A DNA stretch of 9,766 bases, from positions 1 through 9,766 of the forward strand of contig CAKUFW010000075.1 in NCBI GenBank assembly GCA_934650975.1. The letters run 5' to 3'. The first letter of the stretch is position 1. Every line of letters begins with the position of its first letter. A program made the position numbers and the translations under genes. Of this stretch, positions 1 through 6,664 are shown one piece after another. The notes beneath the pieces were generated by a model that did not search any database, had not been told where the DNA came from, and saw only the letters and a list, made by a program, of their open reading frames with translations. This DNA comes from an uncultured Collinsella sp. GTDB lineage: Bacteria; Actinomycetota; Coriobacteriia; Coriobacteriales; Coriobacteriaceae.

Positions 1-1
1 C

Positions 2-241
2 TTCGAGAACTTCATCACGAAGCTCGAGGAGCTCAAGGACTTCATCGGCGTCAAGAAGACCATCGCCGACTACGGTGTCGACGAGCAGTACTTCCTCGAC
101 ACGCTCGACGAGATGACCGAGCAGGCATTCAACGACCAGTGCACCGGCGCTAACCCGCGCTACCCGCTCATGAGCGAGATCAAGGAGCTCTACCTGGACG
201 CCTACTACGGCCGCGAGCCCCAGGACTACGCCGTCTGCTAG
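2..241 (+). CDS. adhE: Bifunctional acetaldehyde-CoA/alcohol dehydrogenase, C-terminal end (partial)
   Basis: The window opens inside this gene; frame 2 runs 79 codons to a TAG stop. The translated tail contains NPRYPLMSEIKELYLDAYYG just before the end, which is the characteristic extreme C-terminus of AdhE. That enzyme fuses an acetaldehyde dehydrogenase to an iron-dependent alcohol dehydrogenase and reduces acetyl-CoA to ethanol through acetaldehyde, regenerating NAD+ in fermenting cells. Only the last helices of the iron-ADH domain are visible, so the catalytic Cys and the metal ligands lie upstream of the window. A stand-alone iron alcohol dehydrogenase cannot be strictly excluded, but this C-terminal motif is typical of the fused enzyme. 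A GC-rich hairpin follows the stop by 17 bases. Fermentative ethanol production fits an anaerobic coriobacterium. Confidence 0.85.
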   Translation, partial: FENFITKLEELKDFIGVKKTIADYGVDEQYFLDTLDEMTEQAFNDQCTGANPRYPLMSEIKELYLDAYYGREPQDYAVC

Positions 242-258
242 TTCTAGCACGGTTTTTA

Positions 259-297
259 ACGGCGGGGGTGCACGGGTGTTTCACACACCCCCGCCGT
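259..297 (+). terminator. GC-rich hairpin after adhE, probable weak terminator or attenuator
   Basis: A perfect 12-bp inverted repeat, ACGGCGGGGGTG (259-270) with CACCCCCGCCGT (286-297), encloses a 15-base loop. The loop can itself form a small GTG/CAC stem (276-278 with 282-284). The position just after the adhE stop suggests transcription termination. However, the downstream bases (CGCTTCTATC) lack a clear U-tract, so termination may be partial and the next gene may depend on read-through. Confidence 0.6.
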
Positions 298-329
298 CGC
301 TTCTATCGCATCGTTGAAAGGATGCAACC

Positions 330-1094
330 ATGCTGCTACCCGATTCCAAGACCGAGCTCGTCCGCCGTGGCAACAAGGTCGTTTACGACCTGGGCGACAA
401 GATCGTCAAGGTCTTCAACGAGACCAAGCCTGTCTCCGACGTGTTCAACGAGGCTTTGAATCTTGCCCGCATCAATGAGTGCGGCATCCGCAGCCCCAAG
501 GCTCTCGAGGTTTCCCAGCTCGAGAACGCCAACGGCTGGGCGCTTGTGACCGAGAAGGTCCCGGGCACCACCCTTGCCGAGAAGATGACTGCCGAGCCCC
601 AGCGCTTCGGTGAGTACCTCGAGATGTTCGTCGACCTCCAGATTGAGATTCACGGCTACACCTCCCCGCTGCTCAACCGTCAGCGTGACAAGTTCGCCCG
701 CATGATCGACAGCCTCGATCAGCTCAATGCCACCACGCGCTACAACCTTCAGGAGCGCCTGGACGGCATGACCAAGGAGTTCAAGGTCTGCCACGGCGAC
801 TTCAACCCCTCCAACGTCATCGTTGGCGACGACGGCCAGCTCTACGTGTGCGACTGGGCACACGCCACCCAGGGCTCCCCTGCCGCCGACGTTGCAACCA
901 CCTACCTGCTCTTTGCCCTAAACAGCAAGGACCAGGCCGAGGCCTACCTGGAGCTCTACTGCGACCGCGCTGACATGCCCATGCAGGTCGTGCGTCAGTG
1001 GACGAGCATCGTCGCCGCTTCCGAGCTCGCTCGTAAGCGCAACGTGAACGATGAGTTCCTTAAGAACTGGATCGACGTCGTCGATTATCAGTAA
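330..1094 (+). CDS. Aminoglycoside phosphotransferase-fold small-molecule kinase, substrate unknown
   Basis: This 254-residue protein has the hallmarks of the APH/choline-kinase-like fold. A likely ATP-binding lysine lies in IVKVF (K27), followed by an acidic helix (NEALNLARI, about 40-48). A hinge region reads ALVTEKVPGTTL (71-82). The catalytic loop is HGDFNPSNV (155-163, catalytic Asp D157), the metal-binding segment is VCDWA (D175), and there is a later conserved-looking Asp (D187). The start is supported by AAAGGAT at 317-323, six bases before the ATG. The length is usual for compact APH-family kinases such as the TIGR02172-type group, to which it looks closest from memory. Nothing in the sequence identifies the phosphorylated substrate; antibiotic resistance should not be assumed, because many such proteins act on sugars, amino alcohols or unknown metabolites. 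It lies 88 bases after adhE with no obvious promoter of its own, and ends 31 bases before a strong terminator. Confidence 0.85.
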   Translation: MLLPDSKTELVRRGNKVVYDLGDKIVKVFNETKPVSDVFNEALNLARINECGIRSPKALEVSQLENANGWALVTEKVPGTTLAEKMTAEPQRFGEYLEMFVDLQIEIHGYTSPLLNRQRDKFARMIDSLDQLNATTRYNLQERLDGMTKEFKVCHGDFNPSNVIVGDDGQLYVCDWAHATQGSPAADVATTYLLFALNSKDQAEAYLELYCDRADMPMQVVRQWTSIVAASELARKRNVNDEFLKNWIDVVDYQ

Positions 1095-1125
1095 TATCTG
1101 AGCGATTTATTCGCATCGGAGGCAC

Positions 1126-1170
1126 AAAGGAAAACCCCGCAGCTCATTTGGGCTGTGGGGTTTTCCTTTT
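1126..1170 (+). terminator. Strong rho-independent terminator of the APH-fold kinase gene
   Basis: An 18-bp stem (1126-1143 pairing with 1152-1169) has a single G-U wobble (G1139 with T1156) and a loop of about 8 bases. The distal arm is rich in T (TTTTCCTTTT). Because the proximal arm starts with A-rich sequence, the complementary strand also ends in a T-rich arm, so it may act in both directions as a backup terminator for the converging proS cluster. Confidence 0.9.
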
Positions 1171-1197
1171 AGCTTTTAAACATATCGACAAACAAAA

Positions 1198-1242
1198 GGA
1201 CGTCCCCGCACCTCCCCTGTTCGGAGAAATGCGGGGACGTCC
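1198..1242 (-). terminator. Hairpin with GGACGTCC arms: terminator of the minus-strand cluster, REP-like
   Basis: A perfect 13-bp inverted repeat, GGACGTCCCCGCA (1198-1210) with TGCGGGGACGTCC (1230-1242), has a 19-base loop that can hold an inner CTCC/GGAG stem (1212-1215 with 1223-1226). Read on the minus strand it lies 29 bases after the proS stop and is followed by TTTTGTTT, so it works as an intrinsic terminator. Each arm itself contains the 8-bp palindrome GGACGTCC, extended to GGGACGTCCC at 1234-1243. This arrangement is reminiscent of dispersed repetitive extragenic palindromes; that part is inference. Confidence 0.8.
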
Positions 1243-1271
1243 CGTAATGCAGTTATTGGCAATGCCGCCGA

Positions 1272-2993
1272 TTAACGACGGGCCGCCTTTACGAGCTCGG
1301 CGACCTTGGCGACGACCTCGTCGATCGCCACATCCTCGCGCTCGCCCGTGGCACGGTCCTTGAGCTCGACGGTACCGTTCTTAAGACCGCGCTTGCCCAG
1401 AACGACCTGATACGGGAAGCCCATGAGGTCGTTATCGGCAAACTTAAAGCCGGGACGCTCGTCGCGATCGTCGACGACGACCTCAATACCCTCGGCGCAC
1501 AGGCCCTCGACGATCTGGTCGCAGAAGGTAGCGCACTCATCCTTCTTGGGGTCGAGCGGAATCACCGCGACCTCGTAGGGAGCGACGGAAACCGGCCAGA
1601 CGATGCCATGCTCGTCGTTGTGCTGCTCCACGACGGCAGCGAGCGAACGGGACACGCCCACGCCGTAGCAACCCATGATGAGCGGCTTTTCCTTGCCGTC
1701 CTCGTCCATAAAGGTGGCACCCATAGCCTCAGAGTACTTGGTGCCCAGCTGGAAGACCTGGGAAACCTCGATGCCGCGGGCAGCAGAGAGCGGCTTGCCG
1801 CAGTGCGGACAGGGATCGCCGGCAACGACAGTAACCAGGTCGGCCCACTCATCGACGGTAAAGTCGCGCTCGGGGCAGGCACCGGTAAAGTGGTAGTCGA
1901 CCTCGTTGGCGCCGCAAGCCCACTGCTTGGACTCGCGCAGGCTCTCGTCGCAGACCAGACGGATGCCCTCGGGCAGGTTGACCGGTCCGATAAAGCCCTT
2001 GTGCAGACCGTAGGCCTGGAGCTCCTCGTCGGTCATCATACGATAGCCCTTGCCAAAGACATGCTCGGCCTTGCAGTCATTGAGCTCGTGGTCGCCCGGG
2101 ACAATGGCCACGACCGGCTTGCCCTCGGCATCGATCAACGCCAGCGACTTGCGCGTACCGTTCTCGGGGAAGCCGAAGAACTTGGCGACGGCCTCGATGG
2201 TGCCCAAGCCCGGAGTCTCGACCTTGGTGAGCGCACCGTCGCCAGGGCCCTCGGTCACGACCACCTTGGTGTTTGCAGCCTCGTCGTCGGCAGCAAAGCC
2301 GCAGTCATCGCAGTAGACGAGCGATGCCTCGCCGGCGTCGGCCAGAGCCATGTACTCAACGGAGGTGTCGCCACCGATCTCACCGGAGTCGGCGACAACG
2401 GGCAGAGCCTTGATGTAGCAGCGCTCGCAGATGTTGGCGTAGGCCTGCTTCATCTTGTCGTACTCCTCCTGCAGACTCTCCTGCGTGGCAGAGAAGCTGT
2501 AGGCGTCCTTCATGATGAACTCACGACCGCGCATCAGGCCAAAGCGGGGACGGAACTCGTCGCGGAACTTATCCTGAATGTGGTACAGGTTGACGGGCAG
2601 CTGCTTATAGGAGCGCAGCTCATTGCGCACCAGGGCCGTGACGGTCTCCTCGTGCGTGGGGCCCAGCACAAACTCGCGACCATGACGGTCGTCAAAGCGC
2701 ACGAGCTCCTTGCCATAGGCATCGATGCGGCCGGACTCACGCCACAGCTCGGCATCGACCATAATGGGCATCATGAGCTCCTGGGCGCCCGCAGCGTCCA
2801 TCTCGTCGCGCACGATGTTCTCGATCTTACGAATCGAACGCCAAGCGAGCGGCAGATAGGAATACAGGCCGGCGGCCTCCTTGCGGATCATACCGGCACG
2901 AAGCAGCAGGCGATGGCTTGCAAGCTCGGCGTCGGCCGGATCCTCTTTGAGCGTCGGCGCATAGAGCTTAGACATATACATTGCTCGAGTCAT
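1272..2993 (-). CDS. proS: Prolyl-tRNA synthetase, bacterial type with editing insertion
   Basis: This class II aminoacyl-tRNA synthetase charges tRNA-Pro with proline in the cytosol. Its 573 residues match the usual bacterial length (E. coli has 572). Visible in order are the N-terminal SKLYAPTLKEDPA and class II motif 2 around FRPRFGLMRGREFIMKDAYS (147-166). A YbaK-like cis-editing insertion spans about 225-390, with RKSLALID (281-288, K282 likely the editing lysine) and GDHELNDCKAE. Motif 3 follows in GCYGVGVSRSLAA (441-453), then the anticodon-binding domain to the end. Two CxxC pairs (C228/C231 and C395/C398) flank the editing domain. The ATG directly follows the ispG stop, and GAGGAG at 3000-3005 is spaced 6 bases from it, which favours this start over the Met at residue 7. 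It is the last gene of the cluster and is followed by a terminator. Confidence 0.97.
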   Translation of the reverse strand: MTRAMYMSKLYAPTLKEDPADAELASHRLLLRAGMIRKEAAGLYSYLPLAWRSIRKIENIVRDEMDAAGAQELMMPIMVDAELWRESGRIDAYGKELVRFDDRHGREFVLGPTHEETVTALVRNELRSYKQLPVNLYHIQDKFRDEFRPRFGLMRGREFIMKDAYSFSATQESLQEEYDKMKQAYANICERCYIKALPVVADSGEIGGDTSVEYMALADAGEASLVYCDDCGFAADDEAANTKVVVTEGPGDGALTKVETPGLGTIEAVAKFFGFPENGTRKSLALIDAEGKPVVAIVPGDHELNDCKAEHVFGKGYRMMTDEELQAYGLHKGFIGPVNLPEGIRLVCDESLRESKQWACGANEVDYHFTGACPERDFTVDEWADLVTVVAGDPCPHCGKPLSAARGIEVSQVFQLGTKYSEAMGATFMDEDGKEKPLIMGCYGVGVSRSLAAVVEQHNDEHGIVWPVSVAPYEVAVIPLDPKKDECATFCDQIVEGLCAEGIEVVVDDRDERPGFKFADNDLMGFPYQVVLGKRGLKNGTVELKDRATGEREDVAIDEVVAKVAELVKAARR

Positions 2994-4076
2994 TTATTTC
3001 TCCTCAATAAGCTTGTCGACCTCGGCCATAAGCGCGTCGACAATTTGATCCTCAGCTACTTTACCAATGATCTGGCCATGCGAAAAGAGCAGGGCCTGAC
3101 CACGTCCGCAAGCAACGCCCAGGTCGGCGTCGGAAGCCTCACCGGGACCATTAACGGCACATCCCATGACGGCAATCGAAAGCGGCGCGGCATAGTTCTT
3201 AAGCCGCTCGGTTACTTCCTCGGCGATAGGAATCAGGTTAACCTGACAGCGGGCGCACGTGGGGCACGAGACAATCTCGGGACCGCGGCGACGCAGGCCC
3301 AACGACTGCAGAATTCCCCAGGCAACCGGCGGCTCCTCAACCGGATCGGCCGTGAGAGAGACGCGCATGGTGTCACCGATACCCTCAGACAGCAGAATAC
3401 CAAGGCCCACCGAGCTCTTGATGGTGCCCTGCAGCTTGGTACCCGCCTCGGTTACGCCCAGGTGAAGCGGAACGTGGGGAATCTCACGCGACAGGGCTCG
3501 ATAGGTATCGAGCGTCGTTTGCACGCTATGGGCCTTGGCCGAAAGCACAATGTTCGTAAAGCCGCGATCTTCAAAATGCTTGACGAAACGCTCGCTCGAC
3601 ATCACGAGCTTTTCGGGCTGCGTGAGATCATCGCGCTCGGCAATATCCTGCTCAAGCGAACCGGCATTGACGCCGATACGAATCGCACAGCCCGCGGCAC
3701 CCGCAGCATCGATCACCGCGTCAACCTTGGCCCAATCGCCGATATTGCCGGGATTGATGCGCAGCTTGGCGGCACCGGCCTCCACGGCGCCAATGGCGAG
3801 CTTATGGTTAAAGTGGATATCGGCGACAATCGGCACCGGAGACTCGGCACAGATGGTGCGGAAACCATCAAGCGCGGCCTCGGTGGGCACACTCACGCGC
3901 ACGATATCGCAGCCAGCCTGTACCAACGCACACACCTGCGCAAGCGTTGCCTGAGCATCAGCGGTATCGGTGCAGGTCATGGATTGGACCACCACCGGCG
4001 CGCCGCCACCAATCTGCACGCCGCCCACATGCACGGGGCGCGTCAGCTCGCGAGGCAAAGAATGGGATAAAGACAA
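2994..4076 (-). CDS. ispG: 4-hydroxy-3-methylbut-2-en-1-yl diphosphate synthase (MEP pathway)
   Basis: IspG (GcpE) is the iron-sulfur enzyme of the penultimate MEP-pathway step, converting MEcPP to HMBPP for isoprenoid synthesis in the cytosol. I take a TTG start at 4076, giving 360 residues. In that numbering the [4Fe-4S] ligands fall at C271 and C274 (SCPTCARC) and C306 (MGCAVNGPGEA), with the catalytic Glu at E313. These positions are within one residue of the E. coli enzyme (C270, C273, C305, E312). The N-terminal TIM barrel begins with TRPVHVGGVQIGG and PVVVQSMT, as usual. No ATG exists before QSM except one far upstream at 4163, inside the rseP-like gene and preceded by non-homologous sequence. 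The TTG has AGGGGAG (4085-4091) 8 bases before it. A GTG at 4085 is in frame but overlaps that Shine-Dalgarno sequence. The gene is 13 bases from the rseP-like stop and abuts proS. Confidence 0.95.
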   Translation of the reverse strand: MSLSHSLPRELTRPVHVGGVQIGGGAPVVVQSMTCTDTADAQATLAQVCALVQAGCDIVRVSVPTEAALDGFRTICAESPVPIVADIHFNHKLAIGAVEAGAAKLRINPGNIGDWAKVDAVIDAAGAAGCAIRIGVNAGSLEQDIAERDDLTQPEKLVMSSERFVKHFEDRGFTNIVLSAKAHSVQTTLDTYRALSREIPHVPLHLGVTEAGTKLQGTIKSSVGLGILLSEGIGDTMRVSLTADPVEEPPVAWGILQSLGLRRRGPEIVSCPTCARCQVNLIPIAEEVTERLKNYAAPLSIAVMGCAVNGPGEASDADLGVACGRGQALLFSHGQIIGKVAEDQIVDALMAEVDKLIEEK

Positions 4077-4084
4077 TCCAAACA

Positions 4085-4091
4085 CTCCCCT
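4085..4091 (-). promoter_or_regulatory. Ribosome binding site deciding the TTG start of ispG
   Basis: On the minus strand AGGGGAG overlaps the TAG stop of the rseP-like gene and lies 8 bases before the TTG at 4076. No other in-frame start in this stretch has a well-spaced purine-rich site, so it fixes the probable IspG N-terminus and implies translational coupling with the upstream gene. Confidence 0.65.
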
Positions 4092-5451
4092 ACAGAATAA
4101 ATCGAAGGATGTCGGAACGAAGCATATAGACAAACAGCAGCGCGAAGAGCGCGATGCCCACATAGCTCACAATCGTCTGGACCTTGAGCGGAAGCTCGCG
4201 GCCCGCAATCTTTTGAATGATCTCGATGACCAGCTTACCGCCATCGAGTGGTGGGATGGGCAGCAGGTTCATAAAGCCAAGCGAGAACGAAATGAGGGCG
4301 GCAAACGAAAGGAACGTGGCAGGGCCGGCGGCAGCGGCCTGTGAGGACATAACGCTAATACCGACGATCGAAGAGGACTGATCGAGAATCTCCATCGTAT
4401 GCTGCGGCTGGAGCAGGCGCATCACGCCCTCCGCTGTCTGCAAAACATAGGAGAACGACAGGCGAGCCGACGTGATGGGGTCTAAACGGACCACCTGCGT
4501 AGAGGCATACACGCCTAGGCGCTCGTCCTCTTTGAGCGCAACCGTGGTCGAATGCTGCTTGCCGTCACGCTCGTACTCAATGGCGATATCGTCCTTACCG
4601 GCAGCCTTGCCGATGGCATCGTAAACGTCCATCCAGGTAGAGCACGATACGCCGTCGACCGAAAGGATCGCGTCGCCGCCCTCAATTCCCGCCTCGGCGG
4701 CAATCGAGCCTTCGTCAACCTGGCCGATCACATTGGTATCCACCGGCACCGTGACACCTGCGATGGAATAGATGCTCATAAGGAGCAAAAAGCCCGTCAG
4801 GATGTTGACGATAATGCCCGCAAGCAGCATAAAGGCACGCTTGACAAAGCCCTGGCCCAAATAGGTGTGCGATCGCTCGCGTGCAAGGAATTCGGACTCG
4901 CCGCACGGCAGCTCCCATACATCGCCCTCGGCAGTCGCGTGCTCGCGATCGAACCGACGGCCGTCAAAGGTGGTATAACCCGCCGCGTCACGCGGCAGGG
5001 TCTGGTACTTGGTGGGATAGTAACTGGGCGAAGGCTTTTCCCCTTCTTCATACCAAGGAGCGATGGAGCCCCAGCCCAACAGCAAAGCACAGGCCTCGAG
5101 CACATCCTCCTCGGACAGCTCGAGCTCGACGGCAAGATCGGCCACCGTCACACGACCGTGACGATAGATGGCAGCAAGCACGCGGTCGGCACACGAGACG
5201 TCGGTCGGATCCATGCCACAAATGGCTGCATAGCCACCCAGCAGCAGCGGCGTCACGCCAAACTTGGTGCCGATACGACGCGACGTGTGGTGGATATCAA
5301 AGCGACACGGCAGGCCCAAAAAGAACTCAGTCACCCGGACACCGCAGGCACGCGCCGCCAAAAAGTGGCCGCCCTCGTGCAAAAACACGAGGACGGAAAG
5401 CATCAGCAGGCCCCAAAAGACCGATGAGAAAACGCTCAGAACAGTATCCAT
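4090..5451 (-). CDS. rseP: Site-2 type intramembrane zinc metalloprotease (M50B, RseP/RasP-like) with a cytosolic insertion
   Basis: This 453-residue membrane protein has the two catalytic elements of site-2 proteases. HEGGH (25-29, an HExxH zinc site) lies in the first membrane helix (about 11-33), and NLLPIPPLDG (395-404, third zinc ligand D403) lies in the third (about 378-400). A second membrane helix (about 205-232, with LLAGIIVN), a single PDZ domain (about 238-315) and a last helix (about 428-445) complete the fold. Such proteases cut membrane-bound anti-sigma factors and leftover signal peptides; the substrate here is unknown. Unusually, the loop after LGGYAAICGMD carries about 110 extra residues (81-190). 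Of these, 87-132 resemble a winged helix-turn-helix, followed by a Tyr/Pro-rich stretch. Family members usually have only a short loop here. The ATG has only a distant AAGGA, 15 bases upstream. Neighbours dxr and ispG match the common bacterial order. Confidence 0.93.
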   Translation of the reverse strand: MDTVLSVFSSVFWGLLMLSVLVFLHEGGHFLAARACGVRVTEFFLGLPCRFDIHHTSRRIGTKFGVTPLLLGGYAAICGMDPTDVSCADRVLAAIYRHGRVTVADLAVELELSEEDVLEACALLLGWGSIAPWYEEGEKPSPSYYPTKYQTLPRDAAGYTTFDGRRFDREHATAEGDVWELPCGESEFLARERSHTYLGQGFVKRAFMLLAGIIVNILTGFLLLMSIYSIAGVTVPVDTNVIGQVDEGSIAAEAGIEGGDAILSVDGVSCSTWMDVYDAIGKAAGKDDIAIEYERDGKQHSTTVALKEDERLGVYASTQVVRLDPITSARLSFSYVLQTAEGVMRLLQPQHTMEILDQSSSIVGISVMSSQAAAAGPATFLSFAALISFSLGFMNLLPIPPLDGGKLVIEIIQKIAGRELPLKVQTIVSYVGIALFALLFVYMLRSDILRFIL

Positions 5452-5466
5452 AAAACGAAAAAGAAA

Positions 5467-5471
5467 TCCTT
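5467..5471 (-). promoter_or_regulatory. Distant Shine-Dalgarno-like site upstream of the rseP-like gene
   Basis: AAGGA is the only purine-rich match in the 25-base gap between the dxr stop and the rseP-like ATG at 5451. It is separated from the ATG by 15 bases, most of them T. This spacing is longer than for every other gene in the cluster (6-9 bases) and predicts weaker initiation. No alternative in-frame start with a better site is visible. Confidence 0.4.
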
Positions 5472-5476
5472 ATGAG

Positions 5477-6664
5477 TTAAGAACGGGTTGCGGCGAGCAC
5501 CTGCGCGGCCTTTTCACGCGCCCACGCATCGATGTCGCGGAGCTGTTCAAACGAATCGACCGCCTGCGCATCGTGAGCATCCATGCAGGATTCCACAATG
5601 CGGTCGATTTCGGTAAAGCTGCAGCCATCATGCAGAAAGGCATCGACGGCGACCTCGTTGGCGGCATTGAGCACGCACGGCATGGTGCCGCCCGTCTTGC
5701 CGGCACGCTCGGCCAGCGCAAGGCAGCGGAAGGTATCCATATCGGCCGCGTCAAAGGTAAGCTGCCCTAGCTCGCGGAAATCGATACGCGGAGCCGGCGT
5801 ATCCCAACGCTCGGGATACGAGAAGGCAAACTGGATGGGAATGCGCATGTCGGAGGCACCGAGATGCGCCATCACAGATCCGTCGGCAAACTCGACCATG
5901 GAGTGAATCTTAGACTGGCGCTGCACGACCACGTTAATGAAATCAAGATCGCAGCCAAACAGATGCATGGCCTCGATACGCTCCAGACCTTTGTTCATGA
6001 GGGTGGCGGAGTCAATCGTGATCTTGGCACCCATAGCCCACGTGGGATGCGCCAGGGCATCGGCGCGCGTCACGCGATCGAGCTCATCACGCGTGCGGCC
6101 AAAGAACGGGCCGCCCGAGCAGGTAAGCCAAATGCAGTGAGCCTCGCGCGGATTTTCGCCCAGATAGCACTGATAGATGGCGGAATGCTCGGAGTCGACC
6201 GGGATAAGCTGACCCGGCTGTGCCAACGGCATCAGCAGATCGCCACCGACGACGAGCGACTCCTTGTTGGCCAGGGCAAGACGCTTGTTCGAGGTCAGGG
6301 CAGCATGGCTCGCCTCGAGACCGGCAGCGCCCACGATGGCCACGAGCACGCAGTCGACATCATCGCGGCATGCGAGCTCGCACACGGCCTGCGCGCCAAC
6401 GCCGAGCTCCGTGCCCTCGGGCAGTTCCTGGAGCACCGCGTCGGCGCCATGGGAGGCGTCCGCCACGGCGACCGCCGGAACCGAGAACTCACGGGCAGCG
6501 GCAACGAGCTCGGAGGTGCTGGAGTTAACGGAAAGCGCCGTCACCTGCAGGCGATCGGGATGCTGACGGCACACATCGAGCGCCTGGGTGCCGATCGAGC
6601 CCGTACAACCCAGAATGGCAACACGAAGGCGCCCGTCGGGGCCATAGGTCGTCTGATGAGCCAT
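5477..6664 (-). CDS. dxr: 1-deoxy-D-xylulose-5-phosphate reductoisomerase
   Basis: Dxr carries out the first committed MEP-pathway step, the NADPH-dependent rearrangement and reduction of DXP to 2-C-methyl-D-erythritol 4-phosphate. Its 395 residues match the family. The N-terminal nucleotide-binding loop is GCTGSIGTQ (19-27), followed by ALANKESLVVGG (130-141). The metal and substrate residues are in PVDSEHSAI (D157, E159), SGGPFFGR (183-190), HPTW (H207) and MNKGLERIEAMH (N224, K225, E228). The C-terminal helical domain includes LNAANEVAVDAF. The reading frame stays open upstream to 6853, but those 63 residues are Arg/His-rich antisense-like sequence. The ATG at 6664 overlaps the cdsA TAA by one base (TAATG) and has GGAGG at 6674-6678, 9 bases before it. 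This gives the usual length and suggests coupling with cdsA. It is the target of fosmidomycin in other bacteria. Confidence 0.97.
   Translation of the reverse strand: MAHQTTYGPDGRLRVAILGCTGSIGTQALDVCRQHPDRLQVTALSVNSSTSELVAAAREFSVPAVAVADASHGADAVLQELPEGTELGVGAQAVCELACRDDVDCVLVAIVGAAGLEASHAALTSNKRLALANKESLVVGGDLLMPLAQPGQLIPVDSEHSAIYQCYLGENPREAHCIWLTCSGGPFFGRTRDELDRVTRADALAHPTWAMGAKITIDSATLMNKGLERIEAMHLFGCDLDFINVVVQRQSKIHSMVEFADGSVMAHLGASDMRIPIQFAFSYPERWDTPAPRIDFRELGQLTFDAADMDTFRCLALAERAGKTGGTMPCVLNAANEVAVDAFLHDGCSFTEIDRIVESCMDAHDAQAVDSFEQLRDIDAWAREKAAQVLAATRS

Noticed and set aside
336..863. A 175-codon minus-strand open frame opposite the APH-fold kinase
   Set aside because: The plus-strand frame has all kinase motifs; the opposite frame is a Val/Leu/Asp-rich shadow without domains.
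1095..1271. Possible small RNA or mobile element in the convergent gap
   Set aside because: The gap is fully explained by two hairpin terminators; there is no promoter, transposase remnant or target duplication visible.
1148..1363. A 71-codon plus-strand open frame starting in the convergent intergenic region
   Set aside because: It runs across two terminator hairpins and into the antisense of proS, with no ribosome binding site; not a credible gene.
1608..4070. An 820-codon open frame on the plus strand, opposite proS and ispG
   Set aside because: It is antisense to two clearly recognisable enzymes, has a composition rich in His, Arg, Gly and Leu without domains, and arises from the codon pattern of GC-rich genes.
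4077..4163. N-terminal extension of IspG to an ATG at 4163
   Set aside because: It overlaps the end of the site-2 protease gene by 74 bases, has no homology to IspG and gives too long a protein; the TTG at 4076 fits the family and the ribosome binding site.
4552..5427. A 291-codon plus-strand open frame, and similar ones opposite dxr (5864-6751) and uppS (7557-8390)
   Set aside because: All are shadows of well-identified minus-strand genes, with no recognisable domain and no good ribosome binding site.
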